The notes under the pieces are model-generated. The model did not search any database, had not been told where the DNA came from, and saw only the letters and a list, made by a program, of their open reading frames with translations. The translations under genes were made by a program, and so were the position numbers. Below are positions 51,301 through 61,100 of a DNA stretch of 64,000 nt, piece by piece. Origin of the DNA: Coriaria nepalensis (Eukaryota; Streptophyta; Magnoliopsida; Cucurbitales; Coriariaceae); NCBI GenBank assembly GCA_027186245.1, contig CP114481.1, forward strand, positions 22,723,501 through 22,787,500. Reading direction: 5' to 3'. Position 1 is the first letter of the stretch. Every line of letters starts with the position of its first letter.

Positions 51301-53339
51301 AGTTGCCATCAATAGATCAATTGCAAGTTACGCATGACAGTCGCGTTTTAAATGCAAAAAGAGAATTGGTTCGAAGTGCCTTCAAACAATTTAATAATTG
51401 AAAAGAGTGAGTGATATGATTTTTAATGCTAAAATCATGCATTGTTGTCTTGAGTAGATTAATTGCAAGTTATGTAAGAAAATAATGTTTGAAAGGCGAA
51501 GATAGAATTCGTTCGAATTAATTTAGAATGATTTAATGACTGGAAGAGACTCAGTGACATGACTTTAAGGCTAAACAAATGCATTGTTGCCTTCAATGGA
51601 TCACCTGAAAGTTATGCACGAAAGTCATGTTTAAAGGCCGAATTTCGTTCGAAGTGATTCAGAATGATTTACTGACTAAAAGAGACGCAAAAATATGACT
51701 TTAATGCTAAAAAATGCATACTTGCCATCAATAGATCAATTGCAAGTTATGCATTAAAGTCGCGTTTTAAATGCAAAAAGAGAATTGGTCCGAAGTGCCT
51801 TCAAACAATTTAATGATTCAGAAGACTGAGTGATATGCTTTTTAATGCTAAAATAAAGCATTGTTGTCTTCAATAGATTAATTACAAGTTATGTAAGAAA
51901 ATAATGTTTGAAGGGCAAAAATAGAATTCGTTCGAATTAATTTAAAATGATTTAATGACTAGAAGAGACTCAGTGACATGACTTTAACGCTAAACAAATG
52001 GATTGTTGCGTTCAATAGACCAACTGAAAGTTATGCACGAAAGTCATGTTGAAAGGCCGAATTTCATTCGAAGTGATTTAAAATGATTTACAGACTAAAA
52101 GAGACGCAAAAATATGACTATAAGGCTAAAAATTGAATAGTTGCCTTCAATAGATCAAGTGCAAGTTATGCACGAAAGTCGTGTTTTAAATGCAAAAAGA
52201 GAATTGGTTCGAAGTGCCTTCAAACAATTTAATGGTTGAAAAGACTGAGTGATATGCTTTTTAATGCTAAAATAATGCATTGTTGTCTTCAATAGATTAA
52301 TTACAAGTTATGTAAGAAAATAATGTTTGAAGGGCGAAAATAGAATTCGTTCGAATTAATTTAGAATTATTTAATGACTAGAAGAGACATAGTGACATGA
52401 CTTTAAGGCTACACAAATGCATTGTTGCCTTCAATAGATTAACTGAAAGTTATGCACGAAAGTCATGTGTAAAGGCCGAATTTCGTTCCAAGTGATCTAG
52501 AATGATTTATTGACTGAAAGGGACGCAAAAATTTGACTTTAAGGCTAAAAAATGCATAGTTGCCATCAATAGATCAATTGCAAGTTATGCATAAAAGTCG
52601 CGTTTTAAATGCAAAAAGAGAATTTGTTCGAAGCGCCTTCAAACAATTTGATGATTGAAAAGACTGAGTGATATGCTTTTTAGTGCTAAAATCATGCATT
52701 GTTGTCTTGAGTAGATTAATTGCAAGTTATGTAAGAAAATAATGTTTGAAGGGCGAAAATAGAATTCGTTCGAATTAATTTAGAATGATTTAATGACTAG
52801 AAGAGACTCAGTGACATGACTTTAAGGCTAAACAAATGCATTGTTGCCTTCAATAGATCAACTGCAAGTTATGCACGAAAGTCATGTTTAAAGGCCGAAT
52901 TTCATTCGAAGTGATTTAGAATGATTTACAGACTAAAAGAGACGCAAAAATATGACTTTAAGGCTAAAAAATACATAGTTGCCATCAATAGATCAATTGC
53001 AAGTTATGGATGAAAATCGCGTTTTAAATGCAAAAAGGGAATTGGTTCGAAGTGCCTTCAAACAATTTGATGATTGAAAAGACTGAGTGATATGCTTTTT
53101 AATGCTAAAGTCATGCATTGTTGTCTTGAGTAGATTAATTGCAAGTTATGTAAGAAAATAATGTTTGAAGGGCGAAAATAGAATTCGTTCGAATTAATTT
53201 AGAATGATTTAATGACAAGAAGACTCTCAGTGACATGACTTTAAGGCTAAACAAATGCATTGTTGCCTTCAATAGATCAACTGCAAGTTATGCACGAAAG
53301 TCATGTTTAAAGGCCGAATTTCGTTTGAAGTGATTTAGA
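48370..53339 (+). repeat. Mixed trimer units with an ~838 bp two-unit repeat
   Basis: About 12 units. Paired units at about 48370-49200 share gaaaacaa, actcactgacatgacc and gttatttataatg. A B with gaattggtccgaag and gattcagaagac occurs at 50951 and 51789 (838 bp apart), and related Bs recur at 56816 and 57654 at the same spacing. agaagactctcagt marks C at about 49447, 50705 and 53219. No genes. Confidence 0.85.
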
Positions 53340-55014
53340 ATGATTTACTTACTAAAAGAGACGCAAAAATATGACTTTAAGGATAAAAAATGCACAGTTG
53401 CCATCAATAGATCAATTGCAAGTTATGCATGAAAGTCGCGTTTTAAAAACAAAAAGAGAATTGGTTCGAAGTGCCTTTAAACAATCTAATCATTGAAAAG
53501 ACAGAGTGATATGCTTCTTAACGCTAAGATCATGCATTGTTGTCTTCGGTAGATTAATTGCAAGTTATGTAAGAAAATAATGTTTGAAAGGCGAAGATAG
53601 AATTCGTTCGAATTCATTTAGAATGATTTAATGACTAGAAGAGACTCAGTGACATGACTTTAAGGCGAAACAAATGCATTGTTGCCTTCAATAAATCAAC
53701 TGAAAGTTATGCACGAAAGTCATGTTTAAAGGCCGAATTTCATTCGAAGTGATTTAGAATGATTTACTGATTAAAAGAGACGCAAAAATATGACTTTAAG
53801 GCTAAAAAATGCATAGTTGCCATCAATAGATCAATTGCAAGTTATGCATGAAAGTCGCGTTTTAAATGCACAAAGAGAATTGGTTCGAAGTGCCTTCAAA
53901 CAATTTAATGATTGAAAAGACTGAGTGATATGCTTTGTAATGCTAAAATAATGCATTATTGTCTTCAATAGATTAATTACAAGTTATGTAAGAAAAAATG
54001 TTTGAAGGGCAAAAATAGAATTCGTTCAAATTAATTTAGAATGATTTAATGACAAGAAGAGACTCAGTGACATGACTTTAAGGCTAAACAAATGCATTGT
54101 TGCCTTCAATAGATCAACTGAAAGTTATGCACAAAAGTCATGTTTAAAGGCCGAATTTCGTTCGAAGTGATTTAGAATGATTTACTGACTAAAAGAGACG
54201 CAAAAATATGACTTTAAGGCCAAAAAATGCATAGTTGCCATCAATAGATCAATTGCAAATTATGCATGAAAGTCGCGTTTTAAATGCAAAAAGAGAATTG
54301 GTTCGAACTGCCTTCAGACAATTTGATGATTGAAAAGACTGAGTGATATGCTTTTTAACGCTAAAATCATGCATTGTTGTCTTGAGTAGATTAATTGCAA
54401 GTTATGTAAGAAAATAATGTTTGAAAGGCGAAGATAGAATTCGTTCGAATTAATTTAGAATGATTTAATGACTAGAAGAGACTCAGTGACATGACTTTAA
54501 GGCTAAACAAATGCATTGCTGCCTTCAATAGATTATCTGCAAGTTATGCACGAAAGTCATGTTTAAAGGCTGAATTTCCTTCGAAGTGATTTAGAATGAT
54601 TTACAGACTAAAAGAGACGCAAAAATATGACTTTAAGGCTAAAAAATACATAGTTGCCATTAATAGATCAATTGCAAGTTATGCATGAAAGTCGCGTTTT
54701 AAATGCAAAAAGAGAATTGGTTCGAAGTGCCTTCAAACAATTTAATGGTTGAAAAGACTGAGTGATGTGCTTTTTAATGGTAAAATCATGCATTGTTGTC
54801 TTGAGTAGATTAATTGCAAGTTATGTAAGAAAATAATGTTTGAAAGGCGAAGATAGAATTCTTTCTAATTAATTTAGAATGATTTAATGACTAGAAGAAA
54901 CTCAGTGACATGACTTTAAGGCTAAACAAATGCATTGTTGCCTTCAATGGATCACCTGAAAGGTATGCACGAAAGTCATGTTTAAAGGCCGAATTTCGTT
55001 CGAAGTGATTTAGA
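53340..55014 (+). repeat. 1675 bp tandem duplication, copy 1 (four units)
   Basis: Begins near tttacttactaaaag. Markers repeated at +1675 bp are ggataaaaaatgcacag (53381/55056), tactgattaaaag (53771/55446), atgctttgtaatg, aaggccaaaaaatg and gaattctttctaatt (54861/56536). About five differences noticed in the whole length. Confidence 0.95.
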
Positions 55015-56689
55015 ATGATTTACTTACTAAAAGAGACGCAAAAATATGACTTTAAGGATAAAAAATGCACAGTTGCCATCAATAGATCAATTGCAAGTTA
55101 TGCATGAAAGTCGCGTTTTAAAAACAAAAAGAGAATTGGTTCGAAGTGCCTTTAAACAATCTAATGATTGAAAAGACAGAGTGATATGCTTCTTAACGCT
55201 AAGATCATGCATTGTTGTCTTCGGTAGATTAATTGCAAGTTATGTAAGAAAATAATGTTTGAAAGGCGGATATAGAATTCGTTCGAATTCATTTAGAATG
55301 ATTTAATGACTAGAAGAGACTCAGTGTCATGACTTTAAGGCGAAACAAATGCATTGTTGCCTTCAATAAATCAACTGAAAGTTATGCACGAAAGTCATGT
55401 TTAAAGGCCGAATTTCATTCGAAGTGATTTAGAATGATTTACTGATTAAAAGAGACGCAAAAATATGACTTTAAGGCTAAAAAATGCATAGTTGCCATCA
55501 ATAGATCAATTGCAAGTTATGCATGAAAGTCGCGTTTTAAATGCACAAAGAGAATTGGTTCGAAGTGCCTTCAAACAATTTAATGATTGAAAAGACTGAG
55601 TGATATGCTTTGTAATGCTAAAATAATGCATTATTGTCTTCAATAGATTAATTACAAGTTATGTAAGAAAAAATGTTTGAAGGGCAAAAATAGAATTCGT
55701 TCAAATTAATTTAGAATGATTTAATGACAAGAAGAGACTCAGTGACATGACTTTAAGGCTAAACAAATGCATTGTTGCCTTCAATAGATCAACTGAAAGT
55801 TATGCACAAAAGTCATGTTTAAAGGCCGAATTTCGTTCGAAGTGATTTAGAATGATTTACTGACTAAAAGAGACGCAAAAATATGACTTTAAGGCCAAAA
55901 AATGCATAGTTGCCATCAATAGATCAATTGCAAGTTATGCATGAAAGTCGCGTTTTAAATGCAAAAAGAGAATTGGTTCGAACTGCCTTCAAACAATTTG
56001 ATGATTGAAAAGACTGAGTGATATGCTTTTTAACGCTAAAATCATGCATTGTTGTCTTGAGTAGATTAATTGCAAGTTATGTAAGAAAATAATGTTTGAA
56101 AGGCGAAGATAGAATTCGTTCGAATTAATTTAGAATGATTTAATGACTAGAAGAGACTCAGTGACATGACTTTAAGGCTAAACAAATGCATTGCTGCCTT
56201 CAATAGATTATCTGCAAGTTATGCACGAAAGTCATGTTTAAAGGCTGAATTTCCTTCGAAGTGATTTAGAATGATTTACAGACTAAAAGAGACGCAAAAA
56301 TATGACTTTAAGGCTAAAAAATACATAGTTGCCATTAATAGATCAATTGCAAGTTATGCATGAAAGTCGCGTTTTAAATGCAAAAAGAGAATTGGTTCGA
56401 AGTGCCTTCAAACAATTTAATGGTTGAAAAGACTGAGTGATGTGCTTTTTAATGGTAAAATCATGCATTGTTGTCTTGAGTAGATTAATTGCAAGTTATG
56501 TAAGAAAATAATGTTTGAAAGGCGAAGATAGAATTCTTTCTAATTAATTTAGAATGATTTAATGACTAGAAGAAACTCAGTGACATGACTTTAAGGCTAA
56601 ACAAATGCATTGTTGCCTTCAATGGATCACCTGAAAGGTATGCACGAAAGTCATGTTTAAAGGCCGAATTTCGTTCGAAGTGATTTAGA
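55015..56689 (+). repeat. 1675 bp tandem duplication, copy 2 (four units)
   Basis: Second copy of 53340-55014. It ends near 56700, where tactgactagaagagactc replaces the tacttactaaaagagac that opens each copy. Confidence 0.95.
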
Positions 56690-58120
56690 ATGATTTACTG
56701 ACTAGAAGAGACTCAAAAATATGACTTTAATGCTAAAAAATGCATAGTTGCCATCAATAGATCAATTGCAAGTTATGCATGAAAGTCGCGTTTTAAATGC
56801 AAAAAGAGAATTGGTCCGAAGTGCCTTCAAACAATTTAATGATTCAAAAGACTGAGTGATATGCTTTTTAATGCTAAAATAAAGCATTGTTGTCTTCAAT
56901 AGATTAATTACAAGTTATGTAAGAAAATAATGTTTGAAAGGCAAAAATAGAATTCGTTCGAATTAAGTTAGAATAATTTAATGACTAGAAGAGACTCAGT
57001 GACATGACTTTAAGGCTAAACAAATGCATTGTTGCCTTCAATAGATTAACTGCAAGTTATGCATGAAAGTCATGTTTGAAGGCTGAATTTCATTCGATGT
57101 GATTTAGAATGATTTACAGACTAAAAGAGATGCAAAAATATGACTTTATGGCTAAAAAATGCATAGTTGCCATCAATAGATCAATTGCAAGTTACGCATG
57201 AAAGTCGCGTTTTAAATGCAAAAAGAGAATTGGTTCGAAGTGCCTTCAAACAATTTAATGATTGAAAAGACTGAGTGATATGCTTTTTAATGCTAAAATC
57301 ATGCATTGTTGTCTTGAGTAGATTAATTGCAAGTTATGTAAGAAAATATTGTTTGGAAGGCGAAGATAGAATTCGTTCGAATTAATTTAGAATGATTTAA
57401 TGACAAGAAGAGACTCAGTGACATGACTTTAAGGCTAAACAAATGCATTGTTGCCTTCAATGGATCACCTAAAAGATATGCACGAAAGTCATGTTTAAAG
57501 GCCGAATTTCGTTCGAAGTGATTTAGAATGATTTACTGACTAAAAGAGACGCAAAAATATGACTTTAATGCTAAAAAATGCATAGTTGCCATCAATAGAT
57601 CAATTGCAAGTTATGCATGAAAGTCGCGTTTTAAATGCAAAAAGAGAATTGGTCCGAAGTGCCTTCAAACAATTTAATGATTCAAAAGACTGAGTGATAT
57701 TCTTTTTAATGCTAAAATAATGCATTGTTGTCTTCAATAGATTAATTACAAGTTATGTAAGAGACTAATGTTTGAAGGGCAAAAATAGAATTCGTTCGAA
57801 TTAATTTAAAATGATTTAATGACTAGAAGAGACTCAGTGACATGACTTTAACGCTAAACAAATGCATTGTTGCCTTCAATAGACCAACTGAAATTTATGC
57901 ACGAAAGTAATGTTTAAAGGCCGAATTTCATTCGAAGTGATTTAGAATGATTTACTGACTAAAAGGGACGCAAAAATATGACATGAAGGCTAAAAAATGC
58001 ATAGTTGCCATTAGTAGATCAATTGCAAGTTATGCATGAAAGTCGCGTTTTAAATGCAAAAAGAGAATTGGTTCGAAGTGCCTTCAAACAATTTAATGAT
58101 TCAAAAGACTGAGTGATGTG
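56690..58120 (+). repeat. Last units of the main subfamily
   Basis: About 3.5 units of main-type sequence. The first A carries a C-like patch (gactagaagagactc at 56699-56714), suggesting conversion. Two gaattggtccgaag B monomers lie 838 bp apart. No genes. Confidence 0.88.
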
Positions 58121-58128
58121 CTTTTTAA
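58121..58128 (+). other. Junction between main and diverged satellite subfamilies
   Basis: Left of this point B reads as main type (gaattggttcgaagtgcc, gagtgatgtg). Right of it all text is of the diverged type (ggcaaaaataatgcattg, gtattcaatag, gcaggttatg, aaaatcatgg). The switch lies inside B, in register and without a visible insertion, as expected from homologous exchange between two subfamilies. Confidence 0.9.
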
Positions 58129-61100
58129 GGCAAAAATAATGCATTGTTGTATTCAATAGATTAATTGCAGGTTATGTAAGAAAATCATGGTTGAAGGGCA
58201 AAAATATAATTCGTCCGAATTCATTTATAATGATTTAATGACTAGAAGAGCCTCAATCACGTGATTTTAAGGCTAAGTAAATGTATAGTTGCGTTAAATA
58301 GATCAACTGCAAGTTATGCACGAAAGTCCTGTTTAAAAGTTGAATTTCATCTGAAGTGATTTAGAATGATTTAATGAGTAAAAGAGATGCATCAATATGA
58401 CTTTACCACTAAAAAAATGCATAGTTGCCTTGAGTAGATTAATTGCAAGTTATGCATGAAAGTCGTGTTTTAAATGCGAATATAGAATTAGTTCGAAGAG
58501 CTTCCAAACAACTTAATGATCTGAAAAGACTTAATGATATGCTCTTTAAGGCTAAAATAATACATTGTTTTATTCAATAGATTATTTGCAGGTTATGTAA
58601 GAAAATCATGTTTGAAGGGCAAAAATATAATTCGTTCGAATTCATTTATAATGATTTAATGACTAGAAGAGCCTCAATCACATGATTTTAAGGCTAAGTA
58701 AATGTATAGTTGCCTTCAATAGATCAACTGCAAGTTATGCACGAAAGTCATGTTTAAAAGGCGAATTTCGTCTGAAGTGATTTAGAATGATTTAATGAGT
58801 AAAAGAGATGCAATAATATGACTTTAAGACTAAAAAAATGCATAGTTGCCTTGAGTAGATCAATTGCAAGTTATGCATGAAAGTCGTGTTTTAAAGGCGA
58901 AAATAGAATTAGTTCGAAGTGCTTTCAAACAATTTAATGATCTGCAAAGACTGAATGATATGCTCTTTAAGGCTAAAATAATGCATTGTTGCATTCAATT
59001 GATTAATTGCAGGTTATGTAAGAAAATCATGTTTGAAGGGCAAAAATATAATTCGTTCGAATTCATTTATAACGATTTAATGACTAGAAGAGCCTCAAGG
59101 ACATGATTTTAAGGCTAAGTAAATGTATAGTGGCCTTCAATAGATCAACTGCAAGTTATGCACGAAAGTCATGTTTAAAAGGCAAATTTCGTCTGAAGTG
59201 ATTTAGAATGATTTAATGAGTGCAAGAGATGCAATAATATGACTTTAGGACTAAAAAAATGCATAGTTGCCTTGAGTAGATCAATTGCAAGTTATGCATG
59301 AAAGTCGTGTTTTAAATGCGAAAATAGAATTAGTTCGAAGTGCTTTCAAACAATTTAATGATCTGAAAAGGCTGAATGATATGCTCTTTAAGGCTAAAAT
59401 AATGCATTGTTGTATTCAATAGATTAATTGCAGGTTATGTAAGAAAATCATGGTTGAAGGGCAAAAATATAATTCGTCCGAATTCATTTACAATGATTTA
59501 ATGACTAGAAGAGCCTCAATCACGTGATTTTAAGGCTAAGTAAATGTATAGTTGCCTTCAATAGATCAACTGCAAGTTATGCACGAAAGTCAAGTTTAAA
59601 AGGTGAATTTCTTCTGAAGTGATTTAGAATGATTTAATGAGTAAAAGAGATGCAATTATATGACTTTAACACTAAATAAATGCATAGTTGCCTTGAGTAG
59701 ATCAATTGCAAGTTATGCATGAAAGTCGTGTTTTAAATGTGAAAATAGAATTAGTTCGAAGTGCTTTCAAACAATTTAATGATCTGAAAAGACTGAACGA
59801 TATGCTCTTTAAGGCTAACATAATGCATTGTTGCATTCAATTGATTAATTGCAGGTTATGTAAGAAAATCATGTTTGAAGGGCAAAAATATAATTCGTTC
59901 GAATTCATTTATAATGATTTAATGACTAGAAGAACCTCAATGACATGATTTTAAGGCTAAGTAAATGTATAGTTGCCTTCAATAGATCAGCTGCAAGTTG
60001 TGCACGAAAGTCATGTTTAAAAGGTGAATTTCGTCTAAAGTGATTTAGAATGATTTAATGAGTAAAAGAGATGCAGTAATATGACTTTAACACTAAAAAA
60101 ATGCATAGTTGACTTCAATAGATCAATTGCAAGTTATGCAAGAAAGTTGTGTTTTAAATGCAAAAATAGAATTACCTCGAAGTGCTTTCAAACAATTTAA
60201 TGATCTAAAAAGACTGAATGATCTGCTCTTGAATGCTAAAATAATGCATTGTTGTTTTCAATAGATTAATTGCAGGTTATGTAAGAAAATCATGGTTGAA
60301 GGGCAAAAATATAATTCGTTCGAATTCATTTATAATGATTTAATGACTAGAAGAGCCTCAATGACATGATTTTAACCCTAAGTAAATGTATAGTTGCCTT
60401 CAATATATCAACTGCAAGTTATGCACGAACGTCATGTTTAAAAGGTGAATTTCATCTGAAGTGATTTAGAATGATTTAATGAGTAAAAGAGATGCAATAA
60501 TATGACTTTAACACTAAAAAAATGCAAAGTTGCCTTCAGTAGATCAATTGCAAGTTATGCATTAAAGTCGTGTTTTAAATGCGAAAATAGAATTAGTTCG
60601 AAGTGCTTTCAAACAATTTAATGATCTGAAAAGACTGAATAATATGCTCTTTAAGGCTAAAATAATGCATTGTTTTATTCAATAGATTAATTGCAGGTTA
60701 TGTAAGAAAATCATGTTTGAAGGGCAAAAATATAATTCGTTCGAATTCATTTATAATGATTTAATGACTAGAAGAGCCTCATGACATGATTTTAAGGCTA
60801 AGTAAATGTATAGTTGCCTTCAATAGATCAACTGCAAGTTATGCACGAAAGTCATGTTTAAAAGGCGAATTTCGTCTGAAGTGATTTAGAATGATTTAAT
60901 CAGTAAAAGAGATGCAGTAATATGACTTTAAGACTAAAAAAATGCATAGTTGCCTTGAGTAGATCAATTGCAAGTTATGCATGAAAGTCGTGTTTTAAAT
61001 GCGAAAATCGAATTAGTTCGAAGTGCTTTCAAACAATTTAATGATCTAAAAAGACTTAATGATACGCTCTTTAAGGCAAAAATAATGCATTGTTGTATTC

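Noticed and set aside
58864..59106. Plus-strand open frames of 80-86 codons in the diverged block (58864, 59706, 62212)
   Set aside because: They begin at TTG, run through B into C of the satellite and are closed in most of the other units. A frame kept by chance in a few of ~14 copies is not evidence of a protein.
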